Source of the DNA: an uncultured Bacilli bacterium
Lineage (GTDB): Bacteria; Bacillota_I; Bacilli_A; RF39; UBA660
NCBI GenBank assembly: GCA_947626515.1
Contig: CANQSL010000008.1
Location: forward strand, 1-40,270
Direction of reading: 5' to 3'
Length of the DNA stretch: 40,270 nt
Made by a program: the position numbers and the translations under genes. Shown one piece after another: positions 16,835 to 24,332 of this stretch. The notes beneath the pieces are model-generated. The model ran no database searches and was not told the origin of the DNA. It saw nothing but the letters and a program-made list of their open reading frames with translations. Within the stretch, counting starts at the first letter, position 1. Each line of letters begins with the position of its first letter.

Positions 16835-17574
16835 AGTAAATCCTTTTTCTTACAAGAAAATATTGAATAAATAACCTTAATAATACCTATCAATAAAATT
16901 ACCTCTAATATAGAACAAATTAATTCTAAAAGAAAATCTGTATATAAAGTAGGTATATAATAATAATGTAATAATATCGGCATATTATAAAAATGTGGAA
17001 CTTTCAATTTTCCAATAGATATAAACATAAATAAAGAACTATTTATAATTATAATCAATAAATTAGTAAACTTATTAAATTTAATAAATAATAAAAATAA
17101 TAATACATTAATTAAAGACGATATAATTAAACTTCGAATAAAAAAGAAAATAATATAATATATTATAGAAAAATTATAAAAAGAATGATTAATAATTTGA
17201 AAATTTCCAAACGAAAATAAAATTGCACCAGAAATAGATAAAATTAATGCAATAAATGAAAAATAAATAGTAAATATAATTATATCTTTTATAAAAATAT
17301 TTATCATTTGCTTAAAATTTTGATACCTTATGATAAAATCATATGATTTTAAGCATTCGCTTATATAATAAATGGTATTTAAACCTATTGCAAAAAATAA
17401 CATCATATTGAAAAAACTACTATTTTGAATATTAAATAATCTATACCAAAAATTATGATTAACATTTCCTGATAATGTAGGAATAAGAACACCTAATAAA
17501 ATTAGCAAATATATTAATAATATATTTTTTTGGTTCAAATGGTTATTTATTTTTAAATATAAATTCTTAAACAT
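16831..17574 (-). CDS. Membrane protein, putative ABC-2-type permease
   Basis: A 247-residue protein with about six membrane helices and short hydrophilic loops, the layout of ABC-2 permease subunits, though sequence identity cannot be judged here. Its start at 17574 is 1 nt from the stop of the ATPase gene (17576), and it overlaps the following permease by 4 nt. The three are therefore one transcription unit. It probably partners the ATPase in moving or expelling a peptide. Confidence 0.65.
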   Translation of the reverse strand: MFKNLYLKINNHLNQKNILLIYLLILLGVLIPTLSGNVNHNFWYRLFNIQNSSFFNMMLFFAIGLNTIYYISECLKSYDFIIRYQNFKQMINIFIKDIIIFTIYFSFIALILSISGAILFSFGNFQIINHSFYNFSIIYYIIFFFIRSLIISSLINVLLFLLFIKFNKFTNLLIIIINSSLFMFISIGKLKVPHFYNMPILLHYYYIPTLYTDFLLELICSILEVILLIGIIKVIYSIFSCKKKDLL

Positions 17575-17575
17575 A

Positions 17576-18208
17576 TTACTTATTTATCAATTCTCCATTA
17601 TCAAAAATAAAAATCTTATCTGAAAGTTTGTTTAGGTCTTCTTTTATATGAGTACTAATAATTATTAATTTATCTTTATCTTTTTCTTTTTTTAAATAAT
17701 CAATTAATTTTTTCACAGTTTTTTCTTCTATACCATTAAAAGGTTCATCTAATATTAATATTTTAGGATCTTCCATAATTGCTTGTGCAATTCCTAATTT
17801 TTGTTTCATTCCCAACGAATATTTACAATATTTTTTATCCTTTTCTTCATATAAGTTCACAATTTTTAATGCATTAACTATATCATTATCTGATATTTTT
17901 TTTTGAATATTTGCTAATAATTTTAAATTTTCAAATCCGGTCAAATCGGGTAGAAAATTTGGTTTTTCTATTAAAGCTCTTAAATCGGGAGGATATTCTA
18001 ATTTTAAATTGTAATTTACATTATCAAATAAAATTTCTCCTTCTGTAGGAATGTAAAAACCTGAAATTAATTTTAACAATACACTTTTACCTGCGCCATT
18101 TCTTCCGTAAAATCCATATATATTTCCACTAGACATTTTTAAATTAATATTATTCAAAACAGTAATTTTTTTAAAAGATTTTGATAAATTTTTTATTTCT
18201 AATTCCAT
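17576..18208 (-). CDS. ABC transporter ATP-binding protein
   Basis: A 210-residue nucleotide-binding subunit. ATG 18208 follows AAGGAG with 6 nt spacing; a longer reading overlaps the upstream stop region and lacks a site. Walker A GRNGAGKS (35-42), signature YSLGMKQK (130-137), Walker B ILILDEP (150-156), followed by an STH switch region. The short A-loop and the EKP motif at 81-83 resemble multidrug/bacteriocin-immunity exporters. The gene sits between three polytopic membrane proteins and downstream of the secreted peptide. Confidence 0.93.
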   Translation of the reverse strand: MELEIKNLSKSFKKITVLNNINLKMSSGNIYGFYGRNGAGKSVLLKLISGFYIPTEGEILFDNVNYNLKLEYPPDLRALIEKPNFLPDLTGFENLKLLANIQKKISDNDIVNALKIVNLYEEKDKKYCKYSLGMKQKLGIAQAIMEDPKILILDEPFNGIEEKTVKKLIDYLKKEKDKDKLIIISTHIKEDLNKLSDKIFIFDNGELINK

Positions 18209-18218
18209 TATAAACTCC

Positions 18219-19118
18219 TTAATTTTTTTCACTATATATAACTAATTTCTCTTTATTATTATATAAAATATGCAAAGCAATATAAGATATAATTAATAAA
18301 ATAAATGGTACAATAAGCGATGTATATATACCTTCTTGATCATTTAAGGCAAGCATATTAATTATATTAAAATTATGTCCCCAAGAAGATTTTAATATAG
18401 AAGTAAATATAATTCCGTTAAATAATATTTCTAATATTGCTTCAATACCAATAAACATTAAAAAAGATGATATAACAGCTATAAAATAATTATTGTATTT
18501 TCTTACTATTAATAGTCCAATATTAACATATAATAAACTATGTATAAATATATTAAAAACATATACAATAATAAATAAAATTGGTTTAGATAAAGTATTA
18601 GCACTCCACCCTGTTGTTGAATATTTTATTGCATAATCTGCATTAAAAGTTCCTGTATATAAATATGATATTATAAAAGAAATAATTATAATAGTAGGTA
18701 AAATAAATGCAGATAAATAAGCTTTTTTAAATAGTCTTTTTTTTATTACTTTATAATTGCATCTTGTTAGCTCATTTTTTAAAAAATTATTTTTTAAATA
18801 TTTACATATATAATATAAACTAGGTATTGTAATAAATAAGAATAATACATATGAAATATTACCATAACCAAAAATAACAATATTAGTTAATACTGTAAAA
18901 AAATCTACTTTTTCTTGATTTGAAAGTACATTATTGCAATATGATTCATATTCGGAATCTTTATAATTAATGCTTAAACAATAATCATATGCCTCTTTGT
19001 TTTTTTTATTTATTTCATTTATATTATTAATAAATGAATATGAATTAAATATTAATAATACTAATAATATTAAAAAAGATATAATCTCTAAAAAATTATT
19101 TTTTAACTTTACTATCAT
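18219..19118 (-). CDS. Membrane protein, putative permease of the secreted-peptide ABC system
   Basis: A 299-residue protein with an N-terminal helix (about 9-29), an extracytoplasmic loop of about 45 residues holding two cysteines (about residues 47 and 62), then five or so further helices. AGGAG precedes ATG 19118. The stop is 10 nt from the ATPase start. The arrangement is typical of ABC-2-like exporters. The large outer loop could contact the secreted peptide encoded just upstream. Confidence 0.65.
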   Translation of the reverse strand: MIVKLKNNFLEIISFLILLVLLIFNSYSFINNINEINKKNKEAYDYCLSINYKDSEYESYCNNVLSNQEKVDFFTVLTNIVIFGYGNISYVLFLFITIPSLYYICKYLKNNFLKNELTRCNYKVIKKRLFKKAYLSAFILPTIIIISFIISYLYTGTFNADYAIKYSTTGWSANTLSKPILFIIVYVFNIFIHSLLYVNIGLLIVRKYNNYFIAVISSFLMFIGIEAILEILFNGIIFTSILKSSWGHNFNIINMLALNDQEGIYTSLIVPFILLIISYIALHILYNNKEKLVIYSEKN

Positions 19119-19143
19119 AAATTTACTCCTAAAAGTTTTAAAA

Positions 19144-19155
19144 AGAGTTTGTTAT
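19144..19155. repeat. 12-bp inverted repeat, left copy
   Basis: AGAGTTTGTTAT here is the exact reverse complement of 19597-19608. The pair flanks the secreted-peptide gene, so the leftward mRNA carries complementary sequences in its 5' leader and just after its stop codon. Confidence 0.8.
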
Positions 19156-19164
19156 AATTAAAAA

Positions 19165-19581
19165 TTATTTTGGATTAATCATCCATTGAGAACCATGATA
19201 TGTAGTTAATAGTGTTGTATCAAACCTCCAAATATTTAATCTATAATTATCTGGTGTTTGAAAATTTGTTGGGTTCGTGAAACCCTTTTTATCTCCAGTA
19301 ACTGTAACAACAGCTACACCTATATCGCCATTTTCTGTATAAGGCTTAGCAGCTACTTTACATTTTGGACATGGATTTGTCAACCAAGTAAATGAATTTA
19401 AATGCTCATAAGTCATAGTTGACCAAGTATTCTTTGTTCTGTAATCTGTCCATTCAGCATTATTTTTATCTAATTCAAGTGAAAATACAGTCCCAGACAC
19501 AGTTGAATAAGCAAATGCAATTGACATATCAGCTATTATAGCTATAATTAATGTTAAAAATGAAATTTTTAAAAACTTCAT
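19165..19581 (-). CDS. Putative secreted peptide or bacteriocin-like protein
   Basis: A 138-residue precursor with a clear signal peptide: MKFLK, a hydrophobic core to about residue 22, and an AFA-Y cleavage site after residue 24. The mature part of about 114 residues is rich in Thr, Tyr, Trp and Asn, has a single CPKC pair (71-74) that could form a disulfide or bind metal, and ends with a pattern of YRLNIWRFD, TTYHGSQW. I recognise no family. Its size and the ATPase and permease genes directly downstream resemble the layout of lactococcin-972-type and related secreted peptides with ABC immunity systems, an analogy only. The leader has a hairpin next to the ribosome binding site GGAGG. Confidence 0.7.
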   Translation of the reverse strand: MKFLKISFLTLIIAIIADMSIAFAYSTVSGTVFSLELDKNNAEWTDYRTKNTWSTMTYEHLNSFTWLTNPCPKCKVAAKPYTENGDIGVAVVTVTGDKKGFTNPTNFQTPDNYRLNIWRFDTTLLTTYHGSQWMINPK

Positions 19582-19586
19582 ATTTA

Positions 19587-19619
19587 CCTCCTTTACATAA
19601 CAAACTCTCTCTATGTAAA
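19587..19619 (-). promoter_or_regulatory. 5' leader hairpin beside the ribosome binding site of the secreted-peptide gene
   Basis: An 8-bp perfect stem TTTACATA/TATGTAAA (19619-19612 with 19599-19592) ends directly against GGAGG (19591-19587). The 12-nt loop contains most of AGAGTTTGTTAT, whose complement lies after the stop codon. The hairpin and the distant complement could be alternative structures controlling translation. Nothing else was found in the gap up to 19773. Confidence 0.5.
19597..19608. repeat. 12-bp inverted repeat, right copy
   Basis: ATAACAAACTCT, exact inverse of 19144-19155, placed in the loop and 3' arm of the leader hairpin of the secreted-peptide gene. Confidence 0.8.
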
Positions 19620-19773
19620 AGTTACAATACTCTTACAAATACAGATTACCATTAATTTATATAATAACCGCTAAATTTGCATATAACTATATTCATTTTG
19701 AATAAAAAAACATAAATTTAATTTAAACAAAGAATTATTTTTATTTTTAGACATTAAAATACACATTTAAAAA

Positions 19774-20643
19774 CTAATTACATTTACCACAATTACTACA
19801 TCCATTACATATTATTCTACTTCCACAAGTATTACATTTATCTTTAAAATAAGGTACATATTTATTATCCCATAGACTCTCTTGGTAATTTTTTAAATTA
19901 TATTTTATCTCTTTTCCTAAATAGCTTAAATTAGATTTATAAGCTATTTTACTTTGTATTTCTTTAGAAGGAATATTATAAATAATATTTCCTTTTTTAA
20001 ATTTAGTTCCAGTTTCCATAAAACAAAATTTTACATTATATTTTTTACATTCATCACTTATTAATTTTACCCAATCATAGTCACATACTCTAGAGCCATC
20101 ATAGTTTTCTCCACCCGCTATAACTTGTTCAATTAAATTAGTTTTTAAATATTTATCGATATCCACTTTACCTATAAATGGAGCAACCATAATACCTCTA
20201 TGTCTTGCAGGAATTGATAATAAAATAGGTATTCTTTCTTCCGCTCTTTTTTGATTTTCTGCAGTTACATTTAAAATTACGTTTTCATATCCTTCGTTCC
20301 AATCACTTGGTAAATTATCTTTTATTCTATCTGCTCTTTTAGTTAAAATAAAAAAAATTACATCACTCCTTTTTTTAATTATTTTCCATACATCATCTCT
20401 CCATTCATCAGTCTCACTTAAGAAAAAATCACTAGTCATACAAATTCTAATAGTTTCTCCACTTTTAATCTTATATTCACCATATTTATCTTTTTGCAAT
20501 GGATAATTAAAATTAGTTTTAGATTTATAAATAATAGCGCCATCTTTATTACTTCTAACTTTGTCTAAATAATACATATAGCAATTTTCGCAGCCTTCGC
20601 TTATTTTTTTACAGCCATGCCAAGGATTCCAAATATCATGCAT
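19774..20643 (-). CDS. DUF5131 (phage Gp37/Gp68) radical-SAM-like protein with C-terminal zinc-ribbon-like tail
   Basis: A 289-residue protein; ATG 20643 follows AGGTGA and is preferred to the GTG 9 nt upstream. The start MHDIWNPWHGC with C11, C18 and C21 (CX6CX2C) is the hallmark of the DUF5131/Gp37Gp68 family, which is related to radical SAM enzymes and expected to carry an iron-sulfur cluster. Other landmarks are TSDFFL and ILTKRADR near residues 70-105, and GGENYDGSR near 190. The last 20 residues hold six cysteines (270, 273, 279, 282, 285, 288) in CX2C spacing, resembling a zinc ribbon or second metal site. The reaction is unknown. Confidence 0.85.
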   Translation of the reverse strand: MHDIWNPWHGCKKISEGCENCYMYYLDKVRSNKDGAIIYKSKTNFNYPLQKDKYGEYKIKSGETIRICMTSDFFLSETDEWRDDVWKIIKKRSDVIFFILTKRADRIKDNLPSDWNEGYENVILNVTAENQKRAEERIPILLSIPARHRGIMVAPFIGKVDIDKYLKTNLIEQVIAGGENYDGSRVCDYDWVKLISDECKKYNVKFCFMETGTKFKKGNIIYNIPSKEIQSKIAYKSNLSYLGKEIKYNLKNYQESLWDNKYVPYFKDKCNTCGSRIICNGCSNCGKCN

Positions 20644-20677
20644 AAAAATCACCTATAACTATTATAAATTAGCACAC

Positions 20678-20703
20678 AAAAAAATACAATTTAGTTGTAT
20701 TTT
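20678..20703 (-). terminator. Terminator after the LRR-transglutaminase gene
   Basis: A 9-bp perfect stem AAAATACAA/TTGTATTTT (20681-20689 with 20695-20703) with a short leftward U-run. It lies 12 bp after the stop at 20716 and about 35 bp upstream of the DUF5131 start. Confidence 0.7.
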
Positions 20704-20715
20704 CCTAACAGTTTT

Positions 20716-22122
20716 TTAATGTCTATTTTTTCTCTCATTGATTAAATCTTCTGCTTTTTTTCTTTTTCTTGTTAAAAGTCTAATAATAGCTTTTATTAGT
20801 GCAAATGATACAATTCCAGTAGCAATTACTTTCTTATATTTACCAAATATAACTTTGTAAGATTTATCCTTACTTTCAATATTATCTACAGGAGAAATAG
20901 TAATATAAGTAGGAAAATTTGTTGCACTATGAGATGGAGTATTTTCGACTTCGAATAAGTAATTATCCAATGATTCATACTGTTTATTTTTTATTAAATT
21001 TGAAGGTTCAAATATTATGTTAGGAAAATCTATTCCAATTGTAAATTCATTATCTAGCCATGTAGGATCTACATAATAATATTCATCTTCTATATTAACT
21101 AAATTCCATGCATGATCATCACTGAATATAAATTGTGTTTCTAAATCTAATCTATTAGCTAAAGCTTGTAGTAATGCTGCATAATTTCCACAAATTATAT
21201 CTCCGTTTCTTTCTAATGCACCATATAAATATCCATTATTATAAAATTTTGATGTAATATTATTTTCAGAATCATTTGAATATTCATAATTTTCTAATAT
21301 ATAAACTAATATAGCATCTAATTTATCTTGATCACTACTATTTACATCTACATTTAGTTTAGAAACTATATTGTCAATTGTTGCATCTATTTCTCTAAGT
21401 TTTTGAACATTTACTCCGTTTATTATTACATTATGACTTTCTAAATAATTTAATTGTTCACTGTCTAACCCTATCGCTAAACTATATGCTTCTGCATCTT
21501 TTATCCATAAATATTTTAATTTTGGAAATTTAGAAAAATCTAAATCTAAATCATAATCACAATGAATTAATTCTATTGATTCTAAATTTGTAAATTGTTC
21601 TAAAAATCTATAATCAATACTAGATGTATACTCATCCTTTTCTATTTGTATTTCTTTTAAATTAGGAAAATTAAATAAAAATGAAAAATTATTTTCACAA
21701 AAATCTACACTATCTTTACATCCTAAATATATAGAATTTAAATATGGTAAATTATTTAATTGATTTATATTTTCAATATCATTTAAGTTAATATTTTCTA
21801 AAGAAATATGTTTTAAAGTAGTACCATTTAATCTATTTAAATCTATAAATCTTTTTTTATTATTATCATATAAATCTGATGAATAAATAGATCCTAATTT
21901 ATTTAAAGAATCAGTTTGCTCATAAATATCAAACATACTATTTTCCCCATAAGTATCATTAATATATATATTTTGTTCAATATTATCTTCTGCTTTTACT
22001 TTTTTAGGAAAAGCACCAGAATACAATGATAAAGATAAAATACCACTTATAGCTATGGCAGAAGTTTTCTTTAAAGAATTAAAATCTATTTTTTTATGAT
22101 TTTTATTTGCTACTAATTTCAT
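20716..22122 (-). CDS. Secreted, membrane-anchored LRR and transglutaminase-domain protein
   Basis: A 468-residue surface protein. Residues 1-44 look like a signal or anchor sequence (basic start, hydrophobic 20-36). Residues 95-235 contain about five leucine-rich repeats with the pattern NLxSIxL. Residues 255-360 are a transglutaminase-like domain with the triad C311 (DIICGNYAALLQAL), H337 (DDHAWNLV) and D352 (YYVDPTW). A membrane helix near 430-450 is followed by the charged tail KRKKAEDLINERK, so the protein should be held with its domains outside the cell. It begins inside the upstream DUF1292-like gene (20-nt overlap). Catalysis and substrate are inferred. Confidence 0.8.
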   Translation of the reverse strand: MKLVANKNHKKIDFNSLKKTSAIAISGILSLSLYSGAFPKKVKAEDNIEQNIYINDTYGENSMFDIYEQTDSLNKLGSIYSSDLYDNNKKRFIDLNRLNGTTLKHISLENINLNDIENINQLNNLPYLNSIYLGCKDSVDFCENNFSFLFNFPNLKEIQIEKDEYTSSIDYRFLEQFTNLESIELIHCDYDLDLDFSKFPKLKYLWIKDAEAYSLAIGLDSEQLNYLESHNVIINGVNVQKLREIDATIDNIVSKLNVDVNSSDQDKLDAILVYILENYEYSNDSENNITSKFYNNGYLYGALERNGDIICGNYAALLQALANRLDLETQFIFSDDHAWNLVNIEDEYYYVDPTWLDNEFTIGIDFPNIIFEPSNLIKNKQYESLDNYLFEVENTPSHSATNFPTYITISPVDNIESKDKSYKVIFGKYKKVIATGIVSFALIKAIIRLLTRKRKKAEDLINERKNRH

Positions 22123-22348
22123 TTTTTATTCCTTCTAACATTTTTTCAATTAATTCTATTTCTTTTTCAGTTATATTTGTATCTAATTCTTCTATGTTAT
22201 CTTTATATCTTGCTATATAAGTATTATTGCCATCTAAAGTTTTATATATAACATAATTTGATTTAACATCTTTAAGTTTAAAAGTTAAAACTAATTCCAT
22301 TTTTTCTTTTTCACCTAAACTGTTATAGATATAAATATAATCTTTCAT
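22103..22348 (-). CDS. Small DUF1292-like protein
   Basis: An 81-residue protein, MKDYIYIYN..., resembling DUF1292-type small Firmicutes proteins: a beta-rich middle (KMELVLTFKLKDVKSNYVIYKTLDG) and an acidic helical tail. It probably has a regulatory or structural role, not catalysis. It is translationally coupled to the LRR-transglutaminase gene, whose start lies 20 nt inside its 3' end. GAGGAA precedes ATG 22348. Family assignment is tentative. Confidence 0.6.
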   Translation of the reverse strand: MKDYIYIYNSLGEKEKMELVLTFKLKDVKSNYVIYKTLDGNNTYIARYKDNIEELDTNITEKEIELIEKMLEGIKNEISSK

Positions 22349-22402
22349 AATTCCTCCATTTTCTCTATTTTATTATACTAAATAATAATATTTTATACAA
22401 AT

Positions 22403-22425
22403 AAAAAAAGTTAAGTTACTTAACT
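22403..22425 (-). terminator. Terminator after the ClpC-like gene
   Basis: AGTTAAG/CTTAACT stem (22409-22415 with 22419-22425) with the loop TTA, followed leftward by a run of U. The loop is the stop codon of the ClpC-like gene. Confidence 0.7.
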
Positions 22426-24275
22426 AAATTTTTACTATTTAAACTTATTTTTATACCTCTAAATCCATAATTTTTATAGTCACATTTAGATATATCAAAA
22501 TCTTTAATATTATTATATTCTATATATTTATTAATAGAGTCAATTCCTATACTATTAAATTTTACTATATAATCAACTTTATTTAAAACTTCTTTATTAT
22601 CATATATTATATTATTTAATAAATTATTAAATCCAATATTATATAATATTTTATTAGTTGCACTCAAAAATATAAAACTATTATTTAATTTTTTATCTAA
22701 TAATTCTCTATCTTCTATTAATTTTAAAATAATATCTAATATATTTTTATTATATTTTTCTATATTATCAAATAGAATAATACTATTATCATTTATTCTT
22801 TTATAAACACTATTTTCACCATTATAAAAATTATTGATACTATAACTATTAGTATACTCACTCATATCAAATCTTATAAAGTTTATATTTAGTTCTTTAC
22901 TTATTTCACTTATACTTAAACTTTTTCCTACTCCTATTCCACCTAATAATAATATACTTTTAAAAGAATTATTTTCTGCTAATATATTTATTATTTCTTC
23001 AATTGCTATATCTTGACCGAATACAACATTAGATACTTTACTTTTTATATTTTCTTTATTAATATTAAATTTTCTTTTTATTTTTCTTTCTATAACATAT
23101 TCTATATCTTCTTTTAATATTTTATCTTTATTTTTATTTTTTACTAATGAACATACACTATCTAAAACATCTAGTGTTTTATCTGGATTATTTTTATTTG
23201 TAATATATTTATTAGAATATTCTAATATAGTATCTAAATTTTTCTTAGTAATATTTATATTATAATATTTTTTATAATTATCTTTTACTTTATATAGTAT
23301 CTCTTTAGTTTCTTCTAAATTAGGCTCTTTTACATTAATTATTTCAAATCTTCTACATAGAGCTTTATCTTTACTCAAATAAGTATTATATTCATTTATT
23401 GTAGTTGCTCCAATTACTTTAATATCACCTTTACTTAAATATGGTTTTAATATATTAGCAGCATCTATAGCACCTTCAGATCCACCCGCATTTATTAATG
23501 TATGTATTTCATCGATAAATAAAATTATTTTTTCATTGTCAATAACTTCTTTTATTACATCATTTAATCTTTCTTCAAAATCTCCTCTATATTTACTTCC
23601 TGCTACTAATAAAGACATATCTAAATAGAATATTCTATAACCTTTTAGCATACTATAATACCCATCTTTTATTCTCTTTGCTAGTCCTTCTACTATTGCT
23701 GTCTTACCTACGCCTGCTTCTCCTATTAACAATGGATTATTTTTATTTTTTCTTAAAATAATCTCTACCATTTCATCCATTATATCTAATCTACCATATA
23801 AAACAGTATCATTATTTGATAAATCATAGCCATATTTATTTAATACATTAGTTATGAAGCCATTACTCTTTTTTAAATCCTTATACATACTATCTAAATC
23901 TATATTCATATTAATTAAAATTCTAACTCCTATTCCATCTCCACTTTCTAATATACTTAAAAATAAATGTTCAGGAGTAACTGTTCCATTATTATTTTCT
24001 TTTGCACACTTAATAGATTCGTTTATAATACTTTTTAACAAAGGTGTATGTAATATAGTTTCACTTTTAATATTAGATTTACCAATTATATTAATTAATT
24101 CTTCTTTAAAATTATCATAGTTTAAATCATATTTTTCTGTAATATAATTTATATTATTTTCTTTTAATAAAGCTAATATTAAATGTTCACTACCAACATA
24201 TGGATGATTTAACATAAGCATTTCCTTTTCTGCAACTTTTAATATCTTTTTTACAAAATCATTTTTACGTGTCAT
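22416..24275 (-). CDS. Divergent ClpC/ClpA-like AAA+ ATPase with degenerate second ATPase domain
   Basis: A 619-residue protein, about 200 shorter than typical ClpC. Residues 1-140 are two Clp N-domain repeats (SEHLILALL at 29-37, PEHLFLSIL at 101-109). The first AAA+ domain is intact: Walker A GEAGVGKT (185-192), pore-loop segment GSKYRGDFEERL (226-237), Walker B ILFIDEIH (251-258) and arginines R308/R309. The second is compressed: Walker A GGIGVGKS (445-452) and Walker B IILFDNIEK (499-507), where Asn504 replaces the catalytic Glu. I see no GYVG pore motif in it and no ClpP-binding loop. It may be a stand-alone unfoldase. It has no promoter room upstream, so it depends on read-through from spo0A. 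Confidence 0.85.
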   Translation of the reverse strand: MTRKNDFVKKILKVAEKEMLMLNHPYVGSEHLILALLKENNINYITEKYDLNYDNFKEELINIIGKSNIKSETILHTPLLKSIINESIKCAKENNNGTVTPEHLFLSILESGDGIGVRILINMNIDLDSMYKDLKKSNGFITNVLNKYGYDLSNNDTVLYGRLDIMDEMVEIILRKNKNNPLLIGEAGVGKTAIVEGLAKRIKDGYYSMLKGYRIFYLDMSLLVAGSKYRGDFEERLNDVIKEVIDNEKIILFIDEIHTLINAGGSEGAIDAANILKPYLSKGDIKVIGATTINEYNTYLSKDKALCRRFEIINVKEPNLEETKEILYKVKDNYKKYYNINITKKNLDTILEYSNKYITNKNNPDKTLDVLDSVCSLVKNKNKDKILKEDIEYVIERKIKRKFNINKENIKSKVSNVVFGQDIAIEEIINILAENNSFKSILLLGGIGVGKSLSISEISKELNINFIRFDMSEYTNSYSINNFYNGENSVYKRINDNSIILFDNIEKYNKNILDIILKLIEDRELLDKKLNNSFIFLSATNKILYNIGFNNLLNNIIYDNKEVLNKVDYIVKFNSIGIDSINKYIEYNNIKDFDISKCDYKNYGFRGIKISLNSKNLVK

Positions 24276-24281
24276 AAAAAA

Positions 24282-24316
24282 ATCCTCCTTATATATCTTA
24301 TGTATATAATGAGGAT
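24282..24316 (-). promoter_or_regulatory. Hairpin between spo0A and the ClpC-like gene that covers the Shine-Dalgarno site
   Basis: In the leftward RNA, ATCCTCATTATATA (24316-24303) pairs with TATATAAGGAGGAT (24295-24282) at 13 of 14 positions, loop CATAAGA. Six U follow, then ATG 24275. So the stem carries the whole AAGGAGG site of the Clp gene and also looks like an intrinsic terminator for spo0A. Possible readings: terminator with read-through, translational blocker, or RNA thermometer. The structure is seen; the role is not. Confidence 0.7.
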
Positions 24317-24332
24317 AAAATTTAATTTTTAT

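Noticed and set aside
19144-19608. Insertion sequence with 12-bp terminal repeats
   Set aside because: The interval holds only the secreted-peptide gene and no transposase, and no target duplication is seen at the ends. RNA pairing or site-specific inversion explains the repeats better.
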